64,000 nucleotides of DNA from Butyriboletus loyo (GCA_038093515.1 JBBPSI010000016.1:62001-126000); one strand, 5' to 3'; shown: positions 12,288 through 24,488, counted from the first letter of the stretch. Notes: generated by a model from the letters alone, not told the origin. A program made the numbers and translations.

Positions 12288-13493
12288 ATGATTCGCCCCA
12301 CACTTCCCCGTACAGCGTATCGGGTGACTGCCTATGCTGTTCGATGCATTCATTCTGGTTCTCCAGCTACATCATACAACCAAAAATACGCTGGTAAGCT
12401 CCAGCAGAAGGCTCAAGTGTGCGTGTCCATCTGTTATGCGTCTCCATGACACTATTCTAACAGGTGCATTCTCAAACTCGCTGTGTTTTCGTGTTCATAA
12501 ATGCGCAACCACAGAACGGGACTGGACCTCGAGGTGTTGAAATCACAAGCCCGTGAGGAAGCTCGTCGCAAGCAGAAGCAGGAGGCTGCTTCCCTTCTTG
12601 CGTCATTCGAGAAAGCTGACAATGAGCCCCCGCATGCGAAGACTCGGTCCAATCCCTCGTCCAATACACGCAAAGACAGTTCCCCAGTGAAGGCAAGCGT
12701 CTTTGATGCAGTCACCCGTACGCAGCAGTACTAAGCTCGTCCACTGACTCGCCAGCCACTTTCCTCAATATTGAACCTCTCGAAACTTATGACCACACCG
12801 CACACATCCTCGCAAATAACTGAGCTGTGGACTGTGTATCATGCCTCACGAAATAAGGGTACCGGGAGAGGTTATATTTGTGCTTCCCTCCCTTTGGAAT
12901 CGTACAATGCAATGGCGCGTGTTGCAAGAAAATATCCGACCTTCGTTATGCCGGTACCTAGGGAGTCTACCCCAGATCCATCTGCCAGTGAAAACACTGG
13001 CACAGCCCACGAGTTCTTTTTCTTGCAATGGGACTTTCATCCAGCTCCTCCGGCTCCCTCTGCCACGGAACCAAACCCATTCGAACCCGTGATGGCAAGT
13101 TCCTCATGCCACATTCCAGAACCCTCCACCGTCTTGTTTACGCCACTCCAAGAATACAAACTTCGCACATCCTTCGCGACACCATATCTGGTGATAACGT
13201 TTTACACTGACCTGTCACAATCGCACGGGATAGTGTTGCTCCGAGGAGAGATCACGCCATCCTCCACCTCGGCGGCCGCACAGTCAGGGCAGGAGCCTCT
13301 AGAACGTTTCCTGCTCAATCAAATTGACGCCCAGTTGCTGGCGATGGGACTCCAGAAATTTTATTTATGGGGAGAGGGCAGAAAAGATGGTGATCATGAT
13401 CTAACCGCTGATGCGCTATTGAAACAATTCCATGAGGAACCCGAGAAGTTTAGCTGGCAGGACCTTCTAAAATTCTCGAATGTTGTTGCTTAA
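12288..13493 (+). CDS. ATP11: ATP11, mitochondrial F1-ATPase assembly factor
   Basis: The start at 12288 gives MIRPTLPRTAYRVTAYAVRC, an Arg-rich mitochondrial presequence, then YNQKYAGKLQQKAQ. Exon 1 (12288-12418) joins to an exon from 12515 (VTGLDLEVLKSQAREEARRK). An intron with branch-point-like TACTAAG ends at 12755. The main exon follows: PLSSILNLSKLM, YHASRNKGTGRGYICASLPL, YPTFVMPVPRE, FFFLQWDFH, LFTPLQEYKLRTSFATPYLV, HGIVLLRGEI, LLAMGLQKFYLWGEG. These are the conserved Atp11 blocks. Atp11 chaperones F1 beta subunits in the matrix. The donor of the second intron is ambiguous (three GT candidates between 12685 and 12712). The gene diverges from prenylcysteine oxidase 124 bp away. Confidence 0.92.
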
Positions 13494-13542
13494 AGTTGCT
13501 CGCTACAAGATTCGTGATCGAGTTCCAATACCCCATACTAGT

Positions 13543-14269
13543 TTACGAAAGATACCGAATATAGAAAATCGTACTAATCAGAGGGGCTTTCTTAATCCAT
13601 TCGTTCTTTGCGAGCTCTGTGAGATGAGCATCGCAAAACCTGCTCTTGACAGAATAAACCCGGTCTTGCCGTCCCCCACATATCCAGCTACAACATTTCG
13701 ACTGCTCGAGTTGGTCAACATTGGGACTCGGACATTGCCCAGTCAAACGTGTCGCCCTCCGTGCGAATGACGTTCCCGATGCCCACAATGTCGCTGTACG
13801 CTGGAACCCACCGACAATCAACAACCATTTCAGACTCTGCTTGTCGGGATGTGGGGGGCACCGAGAGCAATGAGGGGTCTGACGCTGTGCGCCAACATGA
13901 CCTTGATGATCAACGAATACGCCCAGCCAGTTCGCCACTTGGATACGTTCCATATGATAATTTAGGACCGAGGGCTAGAGAGAACAGCATCTACGTTTCC
14001 CGTCGCAGCTGAGAGAGCGGGCTCGTTGTCTAGCTCACCATTCAAAACGGTTACGCGCGTGTCGTTTCTGATTTCCTCAGAAAGCTTCTCCAGAGAGCAA
14101 GCGAATATAAGCCTGGGCTGACACGTCGGACGCGGGCCAGGATCTTGGACTATTACTCGGCCGCCGTTGATCTTTGAGATGATCGTTTCTTGGGCGACGG
14201 CTACGCACCGAGTGCTCCCTTGACAAGTAGTGTACCGCATGGATCAGTATCAAGGATGAGCACGTGCAT
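13543..14269 (-). pseudogene. Decayed NAD(P)-binding Rossmann protein (NmrA/atypical SDR-like)
   Basis: Homology to fungal NAD(P)H-binding proteins runs along the minus strand but jumps frame repeatedly. MHVLILDTDPCG (start 14269) keeps the Rossmann beginning, but a TAG follows within 25 codons. A second frame gives CSLEKLSEEIRNDTRVTVLN, then GELDNEPALSAATGNVDAVL, and a stop. A third frame holds AYSLIIKVML with RPLIALGAPHIPTS, and a fourth AYSDIVGIGNVIRTEGDTFD. A fifth holds RVPMLTNSSSRNVVAGYVGD followed by GKTGFILSRAGF, and a last frame shift gives TELAKNEWIKKAPLIST. The glycine-rich motif is also degraded. Introns cannot explain all of these breaks. It is a clear dead gene lying at the edge of a gene-poor tract. 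Confidence 0.8.
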
Positions 14270-17200
14270 GTCAAGAGGTCCCGATGCTCTACAAAGGAGG
14301 AGTGGATGAAAAGCGTCAGCTAAAATAGGTCAGTGGTTATCTACCGGTGTTTCGGGGCCGCAGTGATGATGGGGGTGTTCGTGAGTGTTGTGGCGAGGGA
14401 GGTAGGCACACAAACTCGAACTCCTGTGAGTACTGGATTACTTCGGGGCCGAACTGAATCGTGAATGCGGCGAAATGGCTACTACAGTACACTAGTTCAT
14501 GCTTATGCATTATGCATGGGCATGTTGTCACGCTCTTTGTGACAGTGTGACATCCCTAGACTTCCCTGCGAAAAACATACCAAGTTGCAAACACCTCGAA
14601 CCTGTCTTCGTTGAATCAATAGGACGCCGAGTAGCGGGAGGAATGGACAAGGGAGCGGAACAATTCAACATGTGACAATAGCTACTGGTTCCGCCCCGCA
14701 TTTTGGGGTAAAATCCTTATCTGATAAGTGTCGTCAGGTACAAAGAGTAGAAGACGGTCACCTGAAGAGGCCAGAAATGACAAAATAACCTCATCGATTC
14801 GGATTCTGTACACAGGCACCTCATTTGGTTTGATTTGTTTAGACTATTTGGAGATCATAGATATATGTCAAAGCCGAATGCGGTACTTTTATCACAGAAC
14901 TACTCTTGCGTCCGACGGAGCCCGCGGAAGACAAATTGTGGACATTATATCGTACAGCACAACATCTACCGCTTCTTTGGCCCCAGTGTTTTTGGTGGGG
15001 ATGTGCCTCGGTTTCTCTGGGAAAAAAAGATCTTGTATAAACTACGGCCTTCCTACGGTCTTGTAAAAAGGGTTCGACGTAGCCCGCGGACTGGCACTCA
15101 TTATTTGAATCCTACGATTTGTTCGAGTCGGCTTGAGGCTGACGTCGACCATATTGACAGATGGGAAACGGTGAGAATTCGTGTCTCGTACTATAGTACA
15201 TGCGCGTGCCGGCAATTAGTATACAAATAATGATAATAGAAAGGGGAAGACGATGCTCTCAAGATAGACGTAAAAATGCTTCACAATCAGAAAAATCCGA
15301 AGCTCCTGCGCTTGGAGTGCTTAGAGCGGGAATTTCTTCTTGTGCCCCATGACATGTTGTCGTCCTCAAGCATCTCCGCCTGGAAAATGTTAGGTATCAT
15401 ACAGTTCCCTCCAGAGAATATGATGCTCACATATCCACCATTATCGGAAGTTGCCGACGCCAATGTTGGTAGCGATGGCTGGGTGTTCTGTGGGACGGTC
15501 AGAGCAGGGGACTTGGCAGACGCGTCTGACCTACCAATGCAAAAGTGGTATCCAAAGAAGAAGCATGGCCGTCGAGCGAAACAAAGAAATTGCTCGATTT
15601 GGTGCTCTGCCAATAGAAATCGCATCATGAGTTGAAGCCTTTTGCGTCACTCTATCGAACGCTTACCTTTGTGCTACTGACGGAGTGTCTCTTGAATGAC
15701 GAGAGGGGGAACATTGTGCGCAAATATGTTGTGAAGAGGAGAGAGTACTTTGATCTGAATGATAAATGGGAGTGGAGGCCTCTTTTATACCCTTGTAGAT
15801 GCTATGACATGCAACGGAAGCATGAAGTCACATGCCCCGGATCCCACTACAAGGATCTCGCGAAAGAACCCGATATCCGAATTTGTGACGCCTAGCCAAT
15901 TGATCGGGAGAGGTAGGCACGAGCATGGGACTTGCGCCGCTTCCTTCATTTTTTTGGGAACATCGAGCCATTCCGGAACGGGACTCTCAGCCCGAGTATG
16001 CACCGGTCGGAGAGGTCCCACGTAAGACTCCCTTTCAGGCATGCACTCTAACACCGCAAACGGATCCTTTGTCAGAGCGGCTCTATTAGTGTTGCGGTAT
16101 AATTAGTTTCGAACTACCCAGCTGACAAGATAGGACCCTCATTGGTTTGTATATGTGGTACCCTTTGCGGTCCGTTGTTTCCCAACCCCGAGTCTGATGA
16201 TCAGAAATATTACCAATCAACATCTTAACCCCTCGGGCAGGTCCGAAACTCATAAAACCCATCGGAAAGGTCTCCTGGCCCATGCTTGATCCAACGCCAA
16301 CGAAAATCGCAAATTCTCTAGTATCGTGTCTCCTGGAAAGGTTCCAAATAAATCGTACGACCGCTACGAGGAGTCGGGTGTATGCCTCGATTAATTGACA
16401 CATGATTTGCGGATATTGCGATTTGGGCTGATAGTAAAGCTAGCTAGTGGTGGACTGTCTTACTCGACCGACAATCGGACAGATCAACCGATCGCATCAA
16501 TGCGCATGCATTTTGTTAGCTCAAACGGACACACGAAACACGTTCCAACGGGGAGAAAAACGTTGTGATCCAGGTACATTCGTCAACGCACGGTCTGAGT
16601 TCTCTACCTGTGAATATCATCAAGTCATGCGTTATATGCACTGCGATTCCCGATGGCGAATGGAGTAAGGCGGCGCATCTTACGAGGATCTCGAATTTCG
16701 TATTTCACCTGGTTCCATTGTTATTGAAGCGGGAGAAGGGGACTGTGAGAACTTGCGAGGAATCGGCCCGTATACCAGCGGTCATATCGGTTACATGGGT
16801 GAGATGTGGGACGTGGAGGTCGAATAATAATATAGTGCTTGATTATTCGTTGTATCCACGCAACATGATGGACCTACGTCCTGAATCCGCGGCGATCCAC
16901 CCGCAGCCTGGCCATCTTCACATTAACATTCCCCCCCCGGTGATTCTCGTTTGGCGTGTGCCATAAGCGCTGCGCAGCTTGCTATGATGCACTGAGGGAA
17001 AGAAGCGGAGAATGGTGCGAGCGCGAGATCGGAACGCCGAGTGCTGTATGAAATAACTGCCATACCATACTATTCATAGCTTGAGGGCACTTATGATGAT
17101 GGTCAGTTGAAAAGAATCTGGTATATAAAGAGATATTTTCATGTCATCTTTCCTCTCTCTCCTTGACCACGAGGCGGTCAGCAAACCGCACGGACTGTAG

Positions 17201-17921
17201 AGAAATTACAACTTACGCCCCTGACGTCTTCATCATGTCCCCCTTTCCCGCACCCCAGTGTTATCGCAATGATGTGCGAACGCTCCGCCAGACCCTTCGC
17301 ATCGCTTGCTAACCGAATGATCTCCCCAGGCGACTGAATCCCATTATAATGACGAGAGAAAATCTCGGAGGATATCCAAACTCTTGCAAACGTTGAAGTC
17401 ATGTTTTGGTCTCGGCCTAAAGATCGCCATCGTGAGTACTTGCTTTCATTATGCGGCGCGTGGGATGACACCTTCGGAAGCCCCCGAGGTATGAGTATCA
17501 AAGAGCTGGCAACCCTACGACAAGCTTCGAAGGAGAGGAAGTGTGCGGGGTAAGCGACGAGGATTCTACGGTAACGGTCCATTATGTTTATTCACCTTCA
17601 GATACAAGCCGCATATTTAGACGAGGATGACATGGCGTGGGGGAAAGCGAAAAAAATCAGAGCTCGACGACATTAAAGATTACATGCATGATGGACTCGA
17701 CCGGAGACAAACGTAGTTAGCATTCCTTTGCGGACATTTCATGGACCACAGATATGTACCTTATCGGACCACAAGTACACTTCAACGTTACGTGCTGGCA
17801 CTGTGACCTTGGGTTTCCGTCGGACGGCATTGATTGGTTCGAGGAAGGTGAGAGAATCCGCGTATATGACATATTTCCGACTCTATATCATGCCAACCAA
17901 TCCTGTTCCACAAACCCTCAC
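14270..17921. other. Gene-poor tract, possible further gene relics
   Basis: About 3.6 kb with no gene I can assign. Protein-like stretches occur on the plus strand at 15276-15895 (for example FPPENMMLTYPPL, SDGWVFCGTVRAGDL, VRKYVVKRREYF then DLNDKWEWR, in shifting frames). On the minus strand 17178-17582 has EIIRLASDAKGLAERSHIIA. They read like remnants of real proteins broken by frameshifts, but I recognise no family. Given the pseudogene next door, this may be a decay zone. Confidence 0.4.
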
Positions 17922-18698
17922 ATGTCTTTGCCACCTGTGTTCTATCATTACTTTCAAACGCCGCTTCCCTACGCGAGGACGTTTGCTTTGCAAGAGAGAA
18001 TCCATCAGATTCAGCTTGCTTCACGACGTGCATCATCCCATCATGATATCCTCTTGTTATTGCAACATAGGCCCGTTTACACCTCAGGACGTCGGCAAAC
18101 CGAACACGAACTTCAGGCGGAGCGTACTCGCCTGACGAAGATGGGTGCCGACTTTATCACGACTTCTAGAGGCGGTCAACTAACCTATCATGGACCCGGC
18201 CAACTCGTTGGTTACCCTCTCCTTGACCTGGGTCGCACGTCTCCACCCATTGGTATACGTGAATACATATGCAAAATGCAACAAACGATCCAAAGCTATC
18301 TGTCGAGCGCTCACAAACTCGCGCACGTTCCGTCGGAACATACCGGTGTATTTTTGGACCCTACGACAAAGCTTGCTAGTATTGGCGTTCAAGTACGCCA
18401 TCGACTCACTACGCACGGATTTGCAATGAACGTCACGCAAGAGCCCCTGGAGTGGTTTGATAAAGTGGTCGCTTGTGGACTGACAGATGTAAAAGCTGGT
18501 TGCATAGCGTCGGCGGCTGGGAAGCAGATTCAGGTCCATGACGTGATAGGGGGGATGGTGGATGCGTTCGGTCACTCGTACGGGAGGGATATGAAGAAAC
18601 TTGAATTGGAGTCTGTGGGCGAACTCGGAAAAGCTATTCTCGAGTTGGAGGAAGTGGCTTTGGAGGCTGGGGACTGGCCAAGGGTTCCTATCTCTTAG
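17922..18698 (+). CDS. LIP2: Octanoyl-(acyl carrier protein):protein N-octanoyltransferase (LipB/Lip2)
   Basis: A single 258-codon exon starts MSLPPVFYHYFQTPLPYART. LipB landmarks are all visible: LLLLQHRPVYTSGRR, RGGQLTYHGPGQLVGYPLLD, PSEHTGVFLDPTTKLASIGV (the lysine motif that positions the octanoyl group), HGFAMNV and VACGLTDVKAG with the catalytic Cys. The enzyme moves octanoate from acyl carrier protein to lipoyl domains in the mitochondrial matrix, the first step of lipoate synthesis. An in-frame ATG lies further upstream at 17754, but the homology starts at the chosen Met. The frame is open 168 nt upstream, so an N-terminal targeting extension remains possible. Lack of introns is unusual here. 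Confidence 0.93.
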   Translation: MSLPPVFYHYFQTPLPYARTFALQERIHQIQLASRRASSHHDILLLLQHRPVYTSGRRQTEHELQAERTRLTKMGADFITTSRGGQLTYHGPGQLVGYPLLDLGRTSPPIGIREYICKMQQTIQSYLSSAHKLAHVPSEHTGVFLDPTTKLASIGVQVRHRLTTHGFAMNVTQEPLEWFDKVVACGLTDVKAGCIASAAGKQIQVHDVIGGMVDAFGHSYGRDMKKLELESVGELGKAILELEEVALEAGDWPRVPIS

Positions 18699-20166
18699 AC
18701 CAGTGCGGACAGAGCCGGATACAACTGCCGCCGTCTGTGTCATGAACTTTTGTGGTCAAATAGATATGGTCTGGGAGGTATTTGAGTTCTCACATAAACC
18801 TCCTTGATTCGACGAGCTCCTGGATGTTAGTGAGCAACGACCCAAACCATCGCCACTCCAATACTACATGAGCACACCCATGCAAAGTAGACAGAGGTCG
18901 CACCTTAAAATACGCTTGGTTTCTGCCTGTGATTCCACTTCCGAGTCTGGTTGGCTGATATCGCAAACTCTTTGATAGGCCATCACCGGATTAATATTAG
19001 ACAGAGCCTGAGTAGCTGATTGATTGTTAAAACATTCTCTGTGGCACAATTGCGGCGCCCGGGGATGACCAACTCTGCACGTCGGTGACAGGTTATCTCC
19101 GCACCCCCACAACCATCGGGAACGACTAGGACCATTGACCACCGCAATGGTTTGCTCGCTCTATATTTCAAGCTGGCCATTTTTCCCCTCAAACGGTATG
19201 CGACCCGTTCCAATGCCACAGACAACACAACATCCCGACCATTTGTGCTTCATGGTCGGGCCCGAAATTCAGGATCCATCTGCTTGCGGCTTTACCCGAT
19301 GCCCTTCAGCTCGCCTTGGGCATGATTTTCTTAGCGATGGGTACCGCCCATGTCGCATTGTTTTGTAAAACTGAACGGTCGCCGCCCTGCCAGGCCGATC
19401 GCCGGCTCTGTCACATGTCGGGGGTAATGTTAACCAGACAAACCCAATTTTGACACAGGTGGTTGCCATTGTATACCGCGATATTTGTTTGCCACTCCAA
19501 TTGGGGAGAAAACATTTCTTACCTAGCCTGAGTATCATGTCAACCTGTGAGCATGCGAGTGGGAAGCCATTTTCAGTCGCAGCGCGGGCCGTCAATATTA
19601 TAACTAATGGCGCCGGGCCAGTCCTTGTTCATGATCTCCTGTCATTGGCAGCGGATTTTCACCTGATTCGCATGATAGAAATGAGGATTGAAGTTCGTGT
19701 CTTTTTGAATGAGAAACCCCTGCCACTAAAGGTACAGCACTCAGCGCTCAACGTTCAACACTCTTGGTTAGCAGCATCGATCCGTACCGGACCCGGGGCC
19801 CGCTGAGTGGTCGAGTGCACCGTTCGCTTACTCCTTGACAAAATAAGTCTGTGGTTTCCCAGATAGCTATGTTACCTGGTTTCCTTGACACCTACCCAAA
19901 TCCAACGCGATGTGTGCATTGTGCACTAAATAATACGTTCTGTTCCTTGACCATAGAGACACGCATGGGAATTATATAAACAAGATGCAGGAACCCGATT
20001 ATCGGACATATCCATATCTACGTCAAAAAATATTCTCTCGGGGTACAATAATGTTTGACATTCACAGGTGAATCTGCTGGAAACCAGACGACCAAAATAT
20101 GAATATATTGAGTTCCGGTTGCGATCAAGAGAAGGAATTACCGACCTTCAAGCTTTCAAGCGTTGA
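18699..20166. other. Intergenic region, nothing recognised
   Basis: About 1.5 kb with short overlapping frames on both strands (for example 19269-19595 minus and 19450-19806 plus) and no homology or splice-consistent exon chain. A TATATAAA at 19974-19980 is followed only by a 28-codon frame. Confidence 0.4.
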
Positions 20167-20632
20167 TCACACATCCTTTTTTGTGTTTTTCCCAGACCCT
20201 TGAGGACGGTGAGCTCGTATGTTATTGCCAACCTCATCAGCCTTCTGTCCTATTTGATCTGCTTCCCCTTTCGCCTTTGCGTGTTTAGTTGTTGTTCCTG
20301 AGGTATGGTCGTGTCACCATTTGGAACGGATATGCCGTAGTAATTTTTACTGACTGAGTGTCTTCTTTGTCTTCTCCGTGGCTTTCTCACCTGTTTCTAT
20401 CGCGGTGGCCAAACCCTCGCCAACTTTCTTGTTGACCTACTCCAAACCCAAGTTACACATTTTGAAGTCACCAAGCCAGTAAGATAAATCGCACCTTGTC
20501 TGCTACTGCTGATAATTTTTCTTTTACGGATTTCGATACCGGTGATGTTGCGTGAATGCGGCGACGGGCATACGGATCACATCCGAAGCCGCGCCATCCG
20601 CGTGCAAAAACGGTGATCGATAACTGGCGCAT
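20167..20632 (-). CDS. Small helical stress-type protein with mitochondrial presequence
   Basis: Three exons (20495-20632, 20355-20436, 20167-20297) join in frame through GT-AG introns to 116 aa. The N-terminus MRQLSITVFARGWRGF, CDPYARRRIHATSPVS is Arg-rich without acids, like a mitochondrial matrix presequence. The mature part, KSVKEKLSAVADKVNKKVGE then GLATAIETGEKATEKTKK and AKAKGEADQIGQKADEVGNN, is charged and alanine-rich and is predicted to form amphipathic helices, resembling short LEA/CsbD-like fungal stress proteins. Each exon is too short to stand out alone. The frame agreement over two introns and the even protein character support a real gene. Function is unknown. Confidence 0.7.
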
Positions 20633-21425
20633 TATTGTTGTGATGGTGAGTCGCGACGGAAAATTCGGCAAGGAGAATAATCGGTGATGTCATAGCACTG
20701 GACCAATGATGACGTCTGGAATTGCACCCGCGTGCTCTTTGGTGGCGATGCACCCTCATCCTCTCCTCCTCCATCAATTTTCCAAGGAACCGAATTCGCT
20801 CGAGTCGATTACACGGACTTCAACACCGTCTCCAGCATCCCCAGGAAGCGCTCGTGCATCATTTCTAACCTTTCTGGAAATGGATCTTCCTGCTTGCAGA
20901 TGGGCCTGCAAAAGCAGTACCTCCATCATATTGCAAGCGTGGGACCACCGCTAGAGCCTTTGGCTTCTGATCGCCAACCTTGTTGATCACACTTCCGCCT
21001 GAACAATTGCACGACAAGACTGAAGGTCGACGCGCTATCCTGCGCAAAGTTGATAAATCGTATGAAGGACGGGACCTATCAAGCGCGGCAGTACTTTCAG
21101 AAGTGTTTCGATGACGGCGCTGTGTACTTGTCGCGAACCAAGAGAGATCTGAACCTGCAGGAGACGCACATCAATTGTACCCGTGTTTCCAGTTCAAGTG
21201 ACTACAAGTGTGTAGCGTAGATAACGTGAAATGGCAGGGAATTAGAATTTCGTAGGGATGGGGCGACGTGACGGCAGTATGCTGGTATGATGACATAATC
21301 GGTCTGTTGGCGCAGTTGCACGACTTCTCATCTTTCCATCAGTCTTTACGCTGTAGCAACTACATTCCCACTTTCCTTCTCAAGGCGCTTTAGTTGGACT
21401 GCATACATCCAACGGACACAGAGAT
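20633..21425. other. Intergenic region with an unassigned open stretch
   Basis: A 95-codon open reading at 20700-20985 plus (NDDVWNCTRVLFGGD, VDYTDFNTVSSIP, LQMGLQKQYLHHIASV) has protein-like composition but no start and no recognised family. It could be an exon of a lost or unusual gene. The rest (21000-21425) should hold the promoter and 5' UTR of the downstream BAR-SH3 gene. Confidence 0.35.
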
Positions 21426-23182
21426 ATGAAGGGATTTACTAAAGCCATCAAGCGGTGAGTATTGTTCGGGCAGACCTGCTTGAGATCAAATACAATGCAT
21501 CACCGCAATCGATCTTGCACATTCTTGCTTTCGTTCAGAAATTCACGCGACCCCACACAGGACACCTCACCTCGTCACCTCGAAAGCCGGTTTTTCAAAG
21601 AGTCAGTAAGAGATGTTTCCACACTGCTGCGAATGATCTCACGCTGTTCTCAGAGTCGTCCGATCCCGAGTTTGATGACTTCAACTCTCACTTCTCCGCT
21701 CTCGAGCAGTGCACCGAGAAGCTACTCAAGGACACAAAGGCTTACACTGATGCAGTCACAGGTGTGCAATCTCTACCGACCTTTCTATCTATTGTCAATA
21801 TTGATCCTCCATTTCTAAGCTCTGTTGACTGGCGCCAATGGCTTTGCAAATCACTTCAACTTCCTCTATTCACCAGTGTCCGGAGAACTCAGCCTAGGCA
21901 GCAAACACCCCGATGCCGCCGCCACAATCGCCAACACTCCTCCCTATGCCCAGCATTTGGACGAACTCCGCTCCGCCGCAGCACCGGAACTTGAACTCAT
22001 CGAGAGTCGCGTGATTGGTCCCGTTAAGGAGTTCCAGGGCGTTTTGAAAGTCATCAGAAAGACAATTACGAAGCGTGACCACAAGTTGATTGATTATGAT
22101 CGATTCAACAATTCGTTAACCAAGCTTCGAGACAAGAAGGAGAAGAGCTTGAATGACGAGAAGAACTTGTTCAAGGTTTGTCAACCAGTGCATCCTTGCT
22201 GCAGTATTGTAATACTGTCTCTAATCCGTGTTCTTAGCTTGAGCAAGACTTTGAGGTGGCGACGAACGAGTATGATTACATCAACAACATGTTGAAGCAA
22301 GATCTGCCTCGATTCATGCAGCTCGCAAGCCAGTTCATCGACCCTTTATCCCACTCCTTTTATTATATGCAGTGCGTCCGTTTCTTGATTGTTTACAACA
22401 TCCATCAAATAAAACTGTATTCAACGAGGCTCAATATTTACTACCTATTCCTTGAGAAGATGAACTCCTTCGCCGAGGGCAAATACAATGTCACCAACGT
22501 CCCGGGTGTGCAAATCCAGTCTGATTACGAGAACACACGCACGGATGCTTGGAGCCAAATCGAGGACCTCGGCATCACCAAACGAATCGTGTCTACATGT
22601 ACGTGGATCATCCCCCACAGGGTCTTCTTTATCCATCGGCTCGCTGACTGATTCATGTAGCCAAGCTTGTTCACGCGAAGCGTGCGGAAAATAGTGTCGG
22701 TGCACCTATAGGACGCACTCCCAGTGCAGCAACCGCATCAAGCTCTGCAAGTCTTTCCTCGCGCTCCGCGCCACCGCCTACGTATGGTGGCGGTTCGTCG
22801 TTCGTGAAGAAGGCTCCTCCGCCTCCACCCAGCCAGCCAAACGCACCACCACCTCCCTATTCTGCTTCGAATAATGGTAATGGCGTTGTTGCTGCGACGA
22901 AACGGCCACCTCCGCCGCCGCCACCACTCAAGCCTAAACCGAAACCTGAACCTGTGGTCGAGTACGTTACGGCGCTTTACGATTTCGATGCACAGGTGCG
23001 TCGTAGTTCTTAATTCGGAGCTCCCGTTGAACCCCCGTGTCATTCAGGCCGACGGTGATTTATCATTCAAGGTTGGTGATCGGATCGAGATTGTGAAAAA
23101 GACAGAAAGTCAGGAGGACTGGTGGACTGGCCGCCTGAACGGAATGGAAGGGGTCTTTCCTGGCAACTACGTGCAAGGTTAA
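21426..23182 (+). CDS. RVS167: Rvs167-type BAR and SH3 domain protein (amphiphysin family)
   Basis: Eight exons (21426-21454, 21561-21601, 21654-21761, 21820-22175, 22238-22371, 22429-22598, 22661-22995, 23048-23182) join to 435 aa. The protein begins [20 protein letters not shown], then [11 protein letters not shown]: the N-terminal amphipathic helix and start of the BAR domain. BAR helices continue through [38 protein letters not shown] and [16 protein letters not shown] (residues about 10-260). A Pro-rich linker ([16 protein letters not shown]) leads to the C-terminal SH3 ([20 protein letters not shown] ... [19 protein letters not shown]). Such proteins bend membranes and drive scission at actin-dependent endocytic sites, usually as an Rvs161-Rvs167 heterodimer. 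All joins keep frame. Confidence 0.94.
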
Positions 23183-23428
23183 GACACGGTTCACACTGTA
23201 GGAACATTCATCATACATATTCGGACTTGATTCCTCGGAAGGCAACTTAGAGACAGTTTGCCTGTTATTACAGACTGTTGATTTATTCTACTTGGTTTTT
23301 GGGGGTTGGAGTGCAATCATAAATAGCTCCTAAATATCGGGGCCGACTTCCTTCCGTTTAGGGAGAGGGCGGGTCTTGACTCACTTCATCGTATCTGCTT
23401 TGTATTCATAACAGTATCATTGCTCGCG

Positions 23429-24488
23429 ATGCCCATCAATCAGCCTTCCAATCAAATAAAGTGAGTACTCTGCATTCTTAGCCGCATCAGACTCACATCC
23501 CTCCCAAGACTGACGAATGTTTCCATCGTTCGCCTGAAAAAGGGTGGAAAACGTTTCGAGGTATGCGACAGTCCGACTCTTCATCAACCAGACTTGTGTT
23601 TATACTCAGATCACAGATTGCGTGCTACAAGAACAAAGTACAGGAATGGCGAAACGGCGTGTCAGTCTCTGTCCGATTATCCCTCTGCTCTGCCTCATCG
23701 TGTGTTTTAAAGTGAAACTGATCTAGATGACGTCCTCCAAATATCAAACGTCTTCATCAACGTTTCCAAAGGCGAGGTGGCGAAATCGAATGACCTCCAG
23801 AAGGCGTTCGGAACGTCATCCGTGGACGAGGTCGTGAAAGAGGTCGGTCCACTGTCTCCTCAATCGTGTCCTTGCACATTTGAATTGCCTTTTAGATACT
23901 GAAAAAGGGAGAACTCCAAGTTGGTGAGAAAGAGCGCGAACACGACCTCGTTTCCTTGCGGAAGGAAATCGCAACCCTTGTGGCGGAAAAATGTGTCGAT
24001 CCCGCAACGCAGCGTCCGTACCCTGTTGGTATCATCGAGAAAGCAATGGCAGAAGCAGGGGTGAGCGTGAAAGTGGGCAAGAATGCCAAGAGCCAGGTAG
24101 GCCGGTTTGCGTCGTGAGTTGGCTGTTGGTCTGAGTCGTGCGGGCGTAGGTGTCTGAAACGTTGCGGCTCATTCAATCGGGATCGAAGTTGCCCATTCAA
24201 CGTGCACGGATGCGTGTCCGTGTTGCGGTCCCCGCTGCAGATGGAGAAGGGTTGGAGGAACAGATCAAATCAGCAGCCGAGCAAGTCGAGCGAGTGGAGA
24301 AGGCAGAGATATGGGAATATGTGAGCTGGCCACGGTTTCTGCACACGGTTAACTGACAAAGATGTCGTCAGGTCATGTTGATTGATCCTCCTCAGTTCAA
24401 GACACTGGCTGATCTACTTCAGAAGGAATGCAAGGGAAGGGGGCGCCTCGAAACGCTCACATTCGCCGCAACTGCAGATGGTAGTTAG
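23429..24488 (+). CDS. SDO1: SBDS/Sdo1 ribosome maturation factor
   Basis: Seven exons (23429-23460, 23509-23560, 23617-23660, 23713-23842, 23896-24096, 24150-24320, 24372-24488) give MPINQPSNQIKLTNVSIVRL, then KKGGKRFEIACYKNKVQEWR, NGVETDLDDVLQISNVFINV and so on. The three SBDS domains are present: FYSH (residues about 1-100), the helical middle (GEKEREHDLVSLRKEIATLV) and the ferredoxin-like C-terminal domain. The protein with Efl1 releases Tif6/eIF6 from late 60S particles. The end is ambiguous: reading on gives a TAG at 24486-24488, while a 42-nt intron (24481-24522) would end EDYQRIHT at 24551. The neighbouring phosphatase gene converges. Confidence 0.93.

Noticed and set aside
19974..19980. 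TATATAAA as a promoter for a gene at 19985
   Set aside because: The ATG lies only a few bases downstream and opens just 28 codons with no homology.
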